Positions 12,901-23,564 of a stretch of DNA of 64,000 bases are shown here, in pieces. The stretch is from Romanomermis culicivorax (lineage: Eukaryota > Nematoda > Enoplea > Mermithida > Mermithidae): positions 982,278 through 1,046,277 of the forward strand of contig CAWUHX010000019.1 of the NCBI GenBank assembly GCA_963922205.1, in the 5' to 3' direction. The translations under genes and the position numbers were made by a program. The notes under the pieces were generated by a model that made no database searches, was not told the DNA's origin, and saw nothing but the letters and a program-made list of their open reading frames with translations. The stretch's first letter is position 1. Each line of letters starts with the position of its first letter.

Positions 12901-13450
12901 ATCCACAAAAATCTTCCGTATGTCCGTTCAAATTTCTTTTTATTGTGAAGTAAAGAGAAGCTTTTTAATGATATTCGGTTTAAATTTGAATTTGCATTTC
13001 AGCAATCGAAATTCTTCTTTTTCACCACGTTTTGAGTATCGATGAGAATTTTGTAATCGTTTGGGTCATAGTTCATAAAACTGTGTTGATAAAAACACCC
13101 TGACGACCACATTCAATAGAAATCATTTTGGCCTTCCGATTGACAGCATTGGAGCAATTCAGCATTTTTTTCCAAGTGTAAAGTTTTTAACTGCGCGAAA
13201 ACTGCATACCAAACTGAACTTAATCTCTTGTCGTATGGCTATCATTTCAATGTAAAAATGGACTATAGCAGCTCAAAGGTTTCAGACTTAAATGAGTCCT
13301 GGTAAAGTTGCGGAATACAAGACGGGCTACTTGAAAAAATGCGTTTCAACTTTTGAACATGATGCACAATATTTTTTCAACATGTATCGAAAAAAATCAA
13401 GATGTAAGGTTTTATCAGAAATAAAATGGCAGACTATCGCCGATAAATCG
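6990..13450. other. Long stretch without recognisable genes
   Basis: Unique-looking AT-rich DNA. A C-run motif lies at about 8318-8340. No exon chain, terminal inverted repeat pair or RNA gene could be supported by eye. An 85-codon frame at 13292-13549 has no recognisable domain and is overrun by MITE R, so I do not call it. Confidence 0.4.
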
Positions 13451-13451
13451 G

Positions 13452-14377
13452 CAACTAGTTTATCAGAAAATGCCCCGATGGAGCAGAAAAAAGAATGTAC
13501 TCGCTTGGATATTTGCCAAGCTAGAAAAAAGAGTGAACTAGATTTTTGAGAATTTGGGTTAAAGTTTGAAAAAATTCACTCGATTTCACTCTTTCTCATT
13601 AAAAAATTTTCCATGTCTCTGAAAATGTATATTATGCAGCTGAGTGCATTTTGTCCTTCACCTGGCATCAACTACAATAAAATTTTTCAATATGAAAATT
13701 ATATGCCTGAAAAATAGGGAGGGAGGAATATTATAGTCATTTTCAGAACTATAAAGAAACCTGAGGTTGGTTGCTCTAACCCAACATGAGGATAATCTCA
13801 ACATCGGGATTAAATTGCTGTTCCTCAGTTTGAGCTAATCGCAATGTCGAGATTATTTTCTTCCAATGCTGAAACAATACTCACTTCAGGATTAACTAAT
13901 ACTGAGGTTTACGTTCTAGTTAGGGATTTGAAAACATCTTTAATGGTTATTTGCTTTAGAGATAAAAAAAATTATGCGAAAACGTTAGTGCAACCCGACA
14001 ACTCAAGCTGGGTATAATCTCGACATTGAGCTCGTTACGGTCCTAATGACATTGAAATCATACCAAACTTGAGATCAAACCCTTTAGTGCAACTGAGACT
14101 TGGCTACAGTCGTTGGGCGCCATCTGCAAGGGTAAAGCATACAAAAACGCCATTTAAAAAGCTCCTGATTCAGCTATGCCTATTTTAGGGGTGTGCGCCA
14201 AATCCGGTTCCTGCTTCTCCCTCACTCTACTCGCACTCCCACAGCAACAGTACGACTTTTTTGAAAGCAGGACGGGAGCGATCGGGATGGGCGAAATTGC
14301 TTCCCGCTTGGCAAATATCCAAGCAAGTATATTCTTCTTTTTTTCTCCCCCATCGGGGCATTTTCTAATAAACTAGT
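13452..14377. mobile_element. Long-TIR MITE R
   Basis: Two inverted arms of roughly 75-90 bp. The left begins about ACTAGTTTATCAGAAAATG, and the right arm reversed begins ACTAGTTTATTAGAAAATG. Both continue with GCCCCGATGG and the exact 19-mer GCTTGGATATTTGCCAAGC (13504 and, inverted, 14309). No transposase lies between them. The target duplication is not clear, so the superfamily is unassigned. Internal repeats of AATCTCGACATTG-like words occur at 13790-14075. Confidence 0.7.
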
Positions 14378-14514
14378 CCACCTCCTTTTAATGGGACTCA
14401 ATCATGCATGAAAGCCTTCATCGAAGCACATTGAAGTGGTAAATTTGGTCATCTTCACGTCAAAGAAACAATAAATCTTAAAGCTACAAAGTGTCAATTT
14501 CAGTAAAAGTGAAA

Positions 14515-14975
14515 GATGTGTAAACTGCATAGTACATAAAACACGTTGTAAACAGAGTGTAAAGTGACGACATCCATTGAATTCCCCATGGTCAAGAACT
14601 CCTGAACCAAAAAAAGTCGCTGAAATATATTTGGTTACACACAGGATAATTTTTTGTGTAAGTAACTGCGTCTATTTAATTCCCCATGGTCAGAAACCCA
14701 ATCACCCAAAAGTTGCGGAATACGTTTGTTTACATTCAGGATATTTTTTGTGTGACATGACGGCATCCAGCACATTCTCCATAGCCGAAAACCCCTCTTC
14801 CATTAAAATTCGCAGAAATACATTTGTTTGCACTTAATTTAAATTTTTGTGTACAGTGATCGCGTCTATTGAATTCTCTGTGATCGAAGATCCCTCTCAC
14901 CAAAATATAACGCAAATACGCTTGTTTACAACCGCGATAATTTTTTTGCGTAAAGTGACCGCGATTTCCGGCGAT
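14515..14975. repeat. Degenerate tandem repeat of about 95 bp
   Basis: Four to five diverged units, each with a GTAAAGTGAC..CATC start, an AATTCCCCATGGTCA-like core (14580, 14679, 14773, 14870) and a TTTGTTTACA..GATAATTTTTTGTGT end. Short frames across it are repeat translations. Confidence 0.65.
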
Positions 14976-15019
14976 TTTTCCTGGAAATAGCAATTCCCGC
15001 GATTTCCTAAGGTCAAACA

Positions 15020-16110
15020 CACTTTGCCCGGAACATTATGGAAACCTTATTTCTCACGGGGATCAACAGTTTTTATGTTTCTCTCTAAAAAACTATTTTT
15101 CTGAACCCAAATGATGCAGTGGAAAATTGTCAAATTCCGGGATTTCTTGAACTTTAGTCACTCCTATAATTTGACCAAGTCCCTATTTTCAAAAAATCTG
15201 AAAAAGCGTTCGAGAGGTCACTTAGTATAGATGCCGCATGCCTCAAAATATTGAACTTGCAGATCAAATACCCAAAGTGGAACCCACAGGTACATAATAC
15301 TCAAAAAAGGCCGTTTTTTGCACATTTTCGGCGCCCTACCGAGCACCATTTGAAAAAGAGCCCCAATGACCTTAGCCACCCCGATGTTTGCACCTATGCC
15401 AGATATTATGCAAAAAACCGCATCTGTCTATGTGTTACACTTCTGGCTTTGGGGAGAAACGCTAAAAAAGAGGGTCCCAGTATATTATAGGTTGGCGCGT
15501 TCGAGCCACCTATGATAGTTGCAGGATTAAATCGGCGACAGTCTGCGATTTTAAGGAATGGATGCAATCGGCGTGCTTAACTTGCAAAAAATCGGCGACT
15601 GTCGTGAAAAATAAAACAGTTGTTCTCCAATTTCATCGGCGATTCCCATAATTAAAATCTAAAATCAGTGGAAGTCGGCTTGACCGACGAGTCCAATTTC
15701 TGAATTGGAGTAAAAATCGGGAAAATGTAAAACTGGCGGTCGCCGGCAAAACCTAGGCTTTTTTCACTTCTGCATTGGTGAAATCGGAATCAATCGCCGA
15801 TGAATCGGTGATATATGCCGACGGTTCAGTTGAATGGGCGACTGTTGCTCCGATCGAAAATCCTAGGATACGTTTTTCGTTGAATTTTCGTTTTCTTGAA
15901 ACCAAGTTGCGATGCTTTTCAAGCGAGAGGCGTCAGAAGCGGAGGACCAAAAAACCGAAATTGATTGTCATTAAATATGATGTGTTTAATCCAACTCTAC
16001 TTACAAAAGTAGGGTTTTCTCTTGATGTTCTTTAAGCGGAATATTTCAAGCTATTACTGTACCTTTACTCGAATAGTGACGAAACGAATAAGCGCGGCAA
16101 GAGCATCCGA
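15020..16110. other. No gene recognised; scattered ATCGGCGA words
   Basis: The motif ATCGGCGAC or its inverse recurs at about 15533, 15593, 15635 and 15797-15835, which hints at an old element. No boundary or coding region can be supported. Confidence 0.35.
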
Positions 16111-16120
16111 TTCCTACAAT

Positions 16121-16395
16121 CAAAGAGTTGCGGGGAGCGAGATCTGTCATCAATTTGATTGGTCGAAAAATTTTATACCTTCGATTTGATTGGTTGAAAA
16201 TTGTAGTCTACTCCTTCTTAACCGTGAGTCCAAGCCTAAGCCTACGCCCAAACCTAAGCCTAAACCTAAGAGCCTAAGCGTAGACCTAAGCCTAAGAATA
16301 AGCGTAAGCCGGAAAATTTGCCAGAACAACTAAAAAAATCAATCAACTTTTTCGAATAATCAAATTGATGACAGATCTCGCTGCGCAACGCTTTC
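16121..16395 (+). mobile_element. Inverted-repeat element J, copy J1, with telomere-like CCTAAG repeats
   Basis: Ends are inverted copies of an AGCGAGATCTGTCATCAATT segment. The interior (16225-16315) contains about ten degenerate CCTAAG/GCCTAA hexamers, equivalent to TTAGGC on the other strand. J2 at 59904-60099 has the same arms and the ACTCACGGTTAGGAAGGAG interior but only two or three hexamers. The telomere-like array is therefore an internal part of the element that expanded in J1. Confidence 0.65.
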
Positions 16396-16654
16396 TCCCA
16401 TTCCCGTCCATCACCACCGTGTATTACGTGAAGATTTTTTTTTCGCGCGGGAACCATACCAGTTTTTTTTCTCGTTGATTTTTTCTATGAGATGAGAACC
16501 ATACCCAAAGTTTTCTTAATTTTTTGAAAACGTTTGGATTGTGGTTGCACAGCGGTGTTTTTTTTTGTGCACGGACAAACCATACCAGTTTTTGTTTTCC
16601 TTATTTTCCCTTTAACCGCATAAAGGTTTTCAGTGCGCGCACTGAAAGGCAGTG

Positions 16655-16805
16655 CCTAAATGGATTGGACTCGAGTCCATCTAGCCAAAACCCACAAAAT
16701 GGCTAAAAGAACTCGATTTCATCTAGTTAAAGCTACAAAATGGCTAAATGGACTCGAGTCCATCTAACCAAAGCATACAAAATGCTAAATGGACTCGAGT
16801 TTTTA
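16655..16805. repeat. Palindromic minisatellite, second locus
   Basis: About three units of the GGACTCGAGTCCATCTAGCC repeat with CAAAATGGCTAAA spacers, homologous to 697-1125 but in the opposite spacer orientation. One unit is degenerate (ACTCGATTTCATCTAG). Confidence 0.65.
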
Positions 16806-16914
16806 GAAATCGAGCGACGTCACCATCAGGTCTCCAGTTCGGCGCTCGAGTGACGTCATCATATCGCCTTTATGGATTATATCATAAAAGTACAAGAGAA
16901 ATTGCAGAAAATAA

Positions 16915-17900
16915 GGTCTCTATGTACCACCAACACCACGGTCTCAATAGCCACCAGGGCTGCTTCAGTTAAAAGGGTCTCAATCGCCACCAAGTCTCAG
17001 TTTCTGAATGAGTCACTTCAGCGAACATGGTTTTTACCGCAACCAGGGAAGCTTCAGCCAAGAGTCTCTACCATCAGCAGGATCCCAATAGCCACCAAGA
17101 TCTCTACCGCCACAAAGTAACGAAAGCCATCAGTACTGCTTCATTCAAGAGAGTATGTACTGCTACCAGGATCAGAAAAGCCACCAAGGTCGCTTCAGCC
17201 AATCGGGTTTCTAGCACCACCAAGACGTCAATAGCCACTAGAACGGCTTTAGCTAGCAGGATCTCATTATCAATAGCGACGCAAAAAAACTTCAGAAAAT
17301 TAGGTCCCTACCGCCACCAAGGTCTCAAAAGCCATTAGGGCTGCTCCGGTTAAAAGGGCTCAACTGCCATCAAGTCTAAGTTGTTGAATGAGCTGATTCA
17401 CTGAAAATAGTCTCTACCGCCACCAGCGCTGCTTTAGACGAAAAATCTGTACTATTAGTTGGTTCCCTACAGCCATACCTGTAAGAGGATCCGACCAGTT
17501 GGGGGGGGGGGGTGTCGAAAAAGGAAAAAATTTACCCAAAAAGGCACTTTTTTGCCAATTTTTCTAATTTTTCCGATTCTGGGGGAGCTGGGGTGTTGGG
17601 TAATAGGGTTGCCCAGTACGGGGCTCACCCCAACCCCCCCCCCCCCCCCAAGTACAGGTATGTCTACAGCCGCTAAGCTCTCAAAAACCACAACCGCTTT
17701 TCTCGATAGGATATATACAAGATATACTAAGATATACTAGCAAGATCAAAAAAGCCACCAAGAGCGCTTCAGTTAGTCGGGTCTCTACCGCCACCAAGAC
17801 CCCAATAGCCAGTAGGACGGCTCTGGTTTGCGGGGTCTCATTATGAATAGTCACGCGAAAGAACCTTGAGGTCTCTACTGCCATCATGGTTGTTTGCTTT
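16915..17900. repeat. Complex minisatellite, interrupted by A4
   Basis: Many degenerate repeats built from GTCTCTACCGCCACCAAGG, AATAGCCACCAGG and GCTTCAGTTAAAAGG words, roughly 45-65 bp apart. Copy A4 splits the array at 17474-17662. The frames across it (Ser/Thr/Ala-rich) change between units and are not genes. Confidence 0.7.
17474..17662 (+). mobile_element. Family A MITE, copy A4
   Basis: Starts CATACCTGTAAGAGGATCC and ends AAGTACAGGTATG. The flanking 8-mers CCTACAGC (17466-17473) and TCTACAGC (17663-17670) differ at one base. It carries G runs near the left end and a C run near the right end. Confidence 0.8.
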
Positions 17901-17916
17901 AGAAAGAAACTACTAT

Positions 17917-18379
17917 TTTTCAATTTTTTGATGAAAAATGTCAATTTTTTAACAAAAAATGGTCAAAGACCAGATAATCCCATGGGGAGAGGTATGAGGG
18001 GGGTATTACCCCTGCCTAAAGTCCTTAAAATTGATCACTGGTTGCCTAATTTTGAGACAAAATGTCGCGTTTAGTGGACATTTAGCTGCACTACCCCCGA
18101 AAATTTTGAATTTCACCCCTACCTGGAAAATTTGATCTTGGGGACCTCTGTCAAAGACGTCAATTTTCTCGGCGCTTCGCGCCATGGATACGTGCTTTTC
18201 GGTCTTTTTTAGAAAGAAATTACCATTTTTCGAACTATATTTCGGACTTCTTCCGTGAAAAAATCGAATTTTTTTCCTTCAGAGACCCCTCCCCCCAGAA
18301 TTTTGGGAATTATACTGACCTCCGGTCCAAAAAAAGGGGCTCGACCCCTCCCAGACCTCGGCGCCCCGCTACATGTATG
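17917..18379 (+). mobile_element. Family D MITE, left-truncated copy D2
   Basis: The right two thirds of family D: AAAAATGTCAATTTTTT repeats, the CGGCGCTTCGCGCC hairpin, CCCCTCCCCCCAGAATTTT, and the terminal GCTACATGTATG. The left end is missing. Element E is inserted at 17971-18150. Confidence 0.7.
17971..18150. mobile_element. Small hAT-like element E inside D2
   Basis: A 180-bp insertion starting CAGATAATCCCATGG and ending GGGGACCTCTG, flanked by a perfect 8-bp duplication TCAAAGAC (17963-17970 and 18151-18158). Removing it restores the family D sequence seen in D3 and D5. The ends match imperfectly (CAGA..TCCC). Confidence 0.75.
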
Positions 18380-18477
18380 TCTCAAACATTCTAATATTTC
18401 CGACCAGAGTCGGTCAAAATTTCAGCCACGTCAGATTGTGCTTATAGACACACAAGCGGTGTTATACAACGGCCGAA

Positions 18478-18842
18478 CATACCTGTAAGAGTTCCAACGA
18501 GTTGCTCCTGTCGGAGAGAGTAGCCGATTTTGCAGAATATAGTGAGGTCAGCAAGTGCCAAAAAATGCGTTTTTGTGCTCAAATGGGAAAAACACGCTCA
18601 TAATTAATGATTTTTTGCTTCAAAAGTGAGATTGAGTACTATTTCGCCGAAATTGTTTTACTTTTTGACCAGTTTTGGCTAAATAAATCATTTTTGACCA
18701 AAAATCTGTATTTTTCGTCAGTCGGTTGTGGGGTAGCTATAGATAACTCAATATGGGGTAGAGGGCGTCGACAACTGCCTACACACACGGTTGGAGTGTT
18801 TGGGGCGAAGGGCTCTCAATCCTCCGCCCAACTACAGGTATG
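18478..18842 (+). mobile_element. Divergent family A-like element A9
   Basis: Starts CATACCTGTAAGAG and ends AACTACAGGTATG, so the termini match family A, but the 365-bp body is different (no long G runs; an ATTTTTCGTCAGTCGG segment). No clean 8-bp duplication was found: upstream GGCCGAA and downstream GGCTGAA are similar but offset by one base. It abuts D1. Confidence 0.55.
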
Positions 18843-18850
18843 GGCTGAAA

Positions 18851-19216
18851 CCAGCATGTAACGGAGCCCTAAGGTCTGGGGGGGGTGGTCAGTGACCCCC
18901 AAAACTTTGGGGGAGAGGTGAGGATGAAAAATCGATTTTTTTATCAAGAAAATTCCGACAAACGGTTCAAGAAAATAATTTTTGTCTAAGAAGACCGTAA
19001 AAAGGCGCGAAGCGCCGAAATTATTGACGTTCTTGACCATTTTTATTCAAAAATCGACATTTTTTTGTCGAAAAAATGGCATTTTTCAGTATTTTTTCGG
19101 ATGACTACCGTACGGCTAGCCATAGGATTGGAGCCTTGGGAAGTCGCCCAATGGCTAGCCATATGGCCGACGATTTCTGATGGGCTTCCTATAGCTCGTC
19201 GCCCAATTACAGTATG
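18851..19216 (-). mobile_element. Family D MITE, copy D1
   Basis: Reverse-oriented copy beginning CCAGCATGTAACGGAGCCC and ending AATTACAGTATG. The flanking 8-mers GGCTGAAA (18843-18850) and GGCTGAAT (19217-19224) differ at one base. It includes the AAGGCGCGAAGCGCCG hairpin and the CTAGCCATATGG segment. Confidence 0.78.
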
Positions 19217-19261
19217 GGCTGAATTCATATATTAACGACAGATTTTCAACAAATTGAGCGA

Positions 19262-19579
19262 TTACTGACATTTCTGTGATTCCGGCGCATAACCCCGGAA
19301 AACTATTTTGGATCCACCTGTTCCAAATTGCCGAAAAATAAGTCGTCTCTCAATAATCATTTCTAAATGGAAGCTAAAGCGATCTCCATCAAAATACATT
19401 TCCATTCGATTAATTTTCAATATCTTTTGTTCCGCTTTAGGATGCGTGTCAATATTTAGAAATATTTTAGAACGTCCTTGGTTGAAATCTTCCATAGGTC
19501 CACAAGGTCGGAAATCTATGTGGGTGAAAAGTGGGAGAACTTCATGAGAAGTAATCAGTGAGCGGTTTTTGATTCGCAA
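19262..19579 (-). CDS. Possible coding fragment, unassigned
   Basis: A 105-codon open frame with a protein-like composition: mixed charged and hydrophobic residues, segments such as NIDTHPKAEQKILKIN and EMIIERRLIFRQFG. It shows no recognisable domain and no splice context that I could confirm. It lies between D1 and unremarkable DNA. It may be an exon, a retro-copy fragment or chance. Confidence 0.2.
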   Translation of the reverse strand: MRIKNRSLITSHEVLPLFTHIDFRPCGPMEDFNQGRSKIFLNIDTHPKAEQKILKINRMEMYFDGDRFSFHLEMIIERRLIFRQFGTGGSKIVFRGYAPESQKCQ

Positions 19580-20089
19580 GCATTTGGGGAGGAGTATTTT
19601 TTCACATTCACGTCCTCGCGTCTATTCGCTCGCGGTATTGCTTTTTTAAGCAACCGTGTTCGTGTTCGGTGCATTTTCAACTTTCTTACATTCTGTTTTT
19701 TTATATCGATTCAATGCGTTTCATATTATATTCGTGCTTTATTTAATTCTTAAACAGGTAATGCATTCGCTCGCCCGTTCAAAGTTTCGTACATAGCGCA
19801 ATTTTTTGAGGTCATTTTTTCGTAAGTCAGATACAAAAGGTTCCTGGCGCGCACTTGTAGTTGGAGAGTTCAAACTGGTTATAATGCATTTTGCTATACA
19901 CATGCTCGTTTCGCCTCAGTGCAAAAATTCTCTTTTACAATTTGCGACTGTTTCTCCAATTTTCCATGTCTATTACGATTGGATAGCTCTACGAAGCTTC
20001 CACATGGTGTAAATGTAAATTTGTCTATACTTGTATCAAAAAAGTTCATTGAAATGTTCTTATTTTCGTCAATTTCGTAGATATCTAAT

Positions 20090-20299
20090 CATACATGTAA
20101 CTGGGGAGAGTGCGACAAGAGCCCCCGTAAATCGTTGGCCGTGTGACTAGCCATAGAGGGAGTGATACCCGTAATTTTAGTCAGAAAAAATGTTCAACAT
20201 GTCAATTTTTTGGCGTTTCGCGCTATAAATATATTTCTACGGGTTTTAGTTGGATTGCCCCGAAGTAGACATTTTAGCCGGGCCCGGAGCAAACGTATG
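20090..20299 (+). mobile_element. Short degenerate family D-like element D9
   Basis: Begins CATACATGTAACTGGGG and ends GCAAACGTATG. The interior has a TAGCCATA word, a TTTTAGTCAGAAAAAATG segment and a degenerate TTGGCGTTTCGCGC hairpin. The 8-bp flanks do not match, so the insertion is old or rearranged. Confidence 0.5.
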
Positions 20300-20367
20300 A
20301 CATACTAACACTTGGGTTACCATTGTTATCACACTTCATGTATCATTCACAGAAAAATTTTAAAGGT

Positions 20368-20425
20368 AATTCCTTTTTCTTTTCTTTTTTCTTTTCTTTT
20401 TCTTTCCTTTCCTTTTTTCTTTTCA
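20368..20425. repeat. CTTTT simple repeat
   Basis: A pyrimidine microsatellite composed of TTTTCTTTTCTTTTTCTTTC-like units. Confidence 0.7.
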
Positions 20426-21032
20426 TCTCATATCAGCTATGAAATTGCATTGATTGATAAGTTAGAAAGGGTTTGAGTGTCGAATACAAAAATATTAATT
20501 TTAACAAAACTGTCATTAGTAACTATGGGAAACTTATTCTTCACACGAAGAAACTGCATTGCATTCATACAAACCTGGACAAAGTATTGGTTCATTTGGT
20601 ACCAGTCAATTAAGAAGTTGGTTGGTTGCCAAAGCTGAATTAATCTACGGAACTAGGTGTTAGTAGAATCTTCTCATATAAAATAGATATGATGCCAGTG
20701 TTTTTTTTGCCGGAGGCAAATGAAAATTTTTGGGGGCAAACGAAATTGAGGTAGTCATTTGTACATGTACAAACGGTTCTTTCCCCATTTAGGGAAGAAA
20801 ATTTTGGGGATCAGATACAGAAAAGACGCATTTTGGTGCATTTTAGAAGGTCATAATCTCAAAATTTTCCGGCGCGACCTTTAATAATCATTAATATGTA
20901 TTACCTAGCTCAGGCGCAGCTTTCAGAATGTCTACCTTCTCCTATTATTTAATGTATAATAGTTTTCACCATCCTAAACGTATTGTCTCATGTTTTAAAT
21001 GGTAATCTTCAATATTTTTTCTTGATATTTAA

Positions 21033-22398
21033 TAGGGATGGGCCGGGTATCCGAATCCGGATCCGCGGATATCCGCCTAAATTTTAGGATCCGGATCCGC
21101 TAAACCAGGTTTTTTTTGGATCCGGATCCGCCGAACCAAATTTTTTAAGATCCGGATCCGCTGTTGTCAATGATTAAGATCCGGTCATAATCGGATCTTT
21201 ATTCATTATTATTCACATAAAATTTTGCAGTATTAAAAAACACCAGAAATTTTCCGGCGCTTCGCGCCGGATTAAATAATTCTTTGCAATACTATTCTTC
21301 AACAAATAGTGCTTCCTGGAGAAAAAATTTCCAGTAAAGGAAAAAATTTTGGCGGTCCTCCTGTACGGAAAAGGCGAATTTAGTCCATTTCAGAACGTCA
21401 AAATCTACTCCAACTTTTTTGCAACTTAAATTTTAAACATGAAGCCGAGTTTGAATTTGAAAGCATAAAAGATTATGGTTTTTTCAGTGTACAACAAAAA
21501 ATTTCTTCGTACAAAGACTTTTTGGCCGATCGTTTTACAGGTACAAAGAGGCTTGTACACAAAATCACTGCAATGGTAGCAAAATTATACTTGAGAAACA
21601 GTCACTTTTCAACAGTACCACTCTTCAAACGATTTTTGGTAGGATCATAGATTTGACCAGCACCACTCAATAGCTGTTCATAGGGGACACTTTTCGCTGG
21701 TGCTAATTTAAGTTTACTTTGCATGAAGCAATTGTCCAGAGACGTTTGAGATTTAAGTTCATGCTTTAATTTGGTTTTTGAGTAGCTAGGTTCATTTTTT
21801 GGCTATCTCTAAAGAAAACACAAAAATTAATTCTTTAACATAACTTTACTTTACTAGTAGCAATTTGTTCCACAATTACTTCTATTTTCATTATCTTCTT
21901 TTTATTTAGCCGCAAACTGCTTATATATTGCCATATGTTTCCTCTCCAAATGTTTTCTCTGACATCCAGTAGCACAACCTTTTCTGGATAACTGGATTCT
22001 GCATTTATTGCACTTTGCCTTTTCTTAATCATCTGGGGACACTGTGAAGTAGTCCCACACTCTGCTAGTGAAAGAAAAACTTAAATCCACAATTTCTGAA
22101 AAAAAGTTTCCATTTCTATTCATTTCTTTTCTGATGAAACCAATATTAATCTAAACATGAATACAATTTAATGAATGAAAATTATCAATTAGTACATGTG
22201 AACTATTTCAATAAACGAACACCTCAATCATTAATAATCTATTAATCTATTGACCCCAATGAATATAAATTCATTTAACTCAATTTTAGACAAATTAGAC
22301 ATAGTACATATACTTATTGAATGATCCGGATCCGCTCGGATCTGCTCCTCAAGATCCGGATCCGCTGTCGCCAAAAAAGTCGATCCGGCCCATCCTTA
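21033..22398. mobile_element. hAT element K with BED-finger relic
   Basis: Ends are TAGGGATGGGCCGG and CCGGCCCATCCTTA, inverted with one mismatch. A perfect 8-bp duplication ATATTTAA flanks it (21025-21032 and 22399-22406). The matching position in L2 (about 25836) is uninterrupted. Both ends carry clusters of the palindromic GGATCCGGATCCG motif (21056-21185 and 22326-22378), likely transposase-binding subterminal repeats. The minus strand retains a BED-type zinc finger, but no catalytic domain was seen. Confidence 0.88.
21911..22062 (-). pseudogene. hAT transposase BED zinc-finger remnant (in K)
   Basis: The minus strand reads a BED finger: VWDYFTVSPDD, an in-frame TAA, then EKAKCNKCRIQL, and after a Gly/Cys-rich loop a KHLERKHMAIY helix. 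That gives the C-x2-C ... H-x4-H pattern after a W-x-x-F start. BED fingers bind DNA at the N-terminus of hAT transposases. The in-frame stop and missing catalytic region make it a pseudogene. Confidence 0.75.
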
Positions 22399-22556
22399 AT
22401 ATTTAATGAAGATTCGCAGTTTTTCCTCGAAATATTTTTTGAAAAAGTTTGATACGTCAACTCTCTAAACTTTTTGAAGCGATTATTCCTTTCTTAAGGT
22501 AAAATCAATTCAGAAGCTTCATGGAAGTAGTTTTCGGAAATTTCTACACTTACACT

Positions 22557-22760
22557 CAAGCCTGTAGGCAGAAATTTTTTTTCGGGGGGTACACATTTTT
22601 TGTCTCACAAAAATTATCATAAAATTGGCATTTCTGACTTGACTTTCTTTTTTTTACTCAACTTGGAAAAAAACCAAAAAACAAAAGAAACCTTTGTCTT
22701 TTTTTAACACTTCAAACATTTGGGGGGCATGGCCGCCAACCCTCCCTGCCTACAGGCCTG
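22557..22760. mobile_element. hAT-like MITE M (inside L1)
   Basis: A 204-bp element starting CAAGCCTGTAGGCAG and ending CTGCCTACAGGCCTG, inverted with one mismatch. A perfect 8-bp duplication CTTACACT flanks it (22549-22556 and 22761-22768). L2 lacks it. A related end, CAGGCCTGTAGCCCAGG, occurs at 24743. Confidence 0.85.
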
Positions 22761-23392
22761 CTTACACTCATATCTTTTCGACTGAGTTCATGTGAGTTAA
22801 CGAATAAATTATTGGTTTTAAAATTTTTCAAATAATAAAATTCTAAAAATTATAACTTTTGAATGCCAAATTTCAATCTAATTCTTGAAATAAATGTTTG
22901 GAAAATTGTTTTTCCAGCGTCGCCGAATGTCAATAGACAAAAAATTTTTCCGGCGCTTAACATCTTTTTTGGGCTTTCACTTGTCACCATAGAGGACTTG
23001 ACCATCGATTGCAAATTCATTATGCTATTGGATAGTTTTCTAGAAAATTTGTTCCACAATGCTTGTAAATTAGATTTGAAACTCGAAAATTTCAATTTTT
23101 TGCTCAATTTCAATGAATTTTTTTGTAATTATAAATGAAATTTAAAAATTACACTGATTTGGCTACTAGTCTTTGGCCATGACGTAGAGGAACACAGGTT
23201 ACGCATTTATACCTATTTCGTTATATACAAATTGTACATATGAAATATTGGCTGCTGTTTGTACACGTGCAAATGGGTCATGTACAAAAAAACCCCTGTA
23301 GAAAGTTATTTTTTAGGCTTATTACGAATTTGTATACTTTTGGACTAAGTAGAAGAAATAGCATCAAGCTGCTGAAGAGAATACTCATTTTT

Positions 23393-23556
23393 CATACCTG
23401 TAAGAGGTCCGACCAGTTGAGGGGGGGTCGAAAAAATTCGAAATTTTTCCCAAAAAAGGCCAAAAACATACACTTTTTGCCAATTTTTTCCAAACTGTGG
23501 GGGGTGGGTATACGGTTGGCCAAGTTGGGGGGGGGGGTCCCCCTATTACAGGTATG
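23393..23556 (+). mobile_element. Family A MITE, copy A5
   Basis: The shortest full-ended family A copy (164 bp), starting CATACCTGTAAGAGGTCC and ending ATTACAGGTATG. A perfect 8-bp duplication TCATTTTT flanks it (23385-23392 and 23557-23564). Confidence 0.85.
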
Positions 23557-23564
23557 TCATTTTT

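Larger units (their letters stand above)
20815..23150 (+). repeat. Repeat family L, copy L1, carrying K and M
   Basis: A diverged duplicate of 25614-26420 (L2). Shared landmarks are AGATACAGAAAAGAYGCATT, TAGCTCAGGCGCWGCTT, AAACTTTTTGAAGCGATTAT and TTGGAAAATTGWTTTTCCAGC. K is inserted at 21033 and M at 22557; L2 has neither and so gives the empty sites. No coding function is evident. Confidence 0.7.

Noticed and set aside
13292..13549. 85-codon ORF as a small gene
   Set aside because: No domain or splice context, and its 3' part lies in the left arm of MITE R.
16225..16315. True interstitial telomere or chromosome-fusion scar
   Set aside because: The array is degenerate and sits inside mobile element J, which also occurs at 59904 with few units; a fusion is not needed to explain it.
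20696..23298. Possible hAT element from CAGTGTTTTTTTTGCC to AAAAAAACCCCTG around L1
   Set aside because: The ends look hAT-like, but the flanking 8-mers (TATGATGC and TAGAAAGT) do not match and the inverted ends agree poorly.
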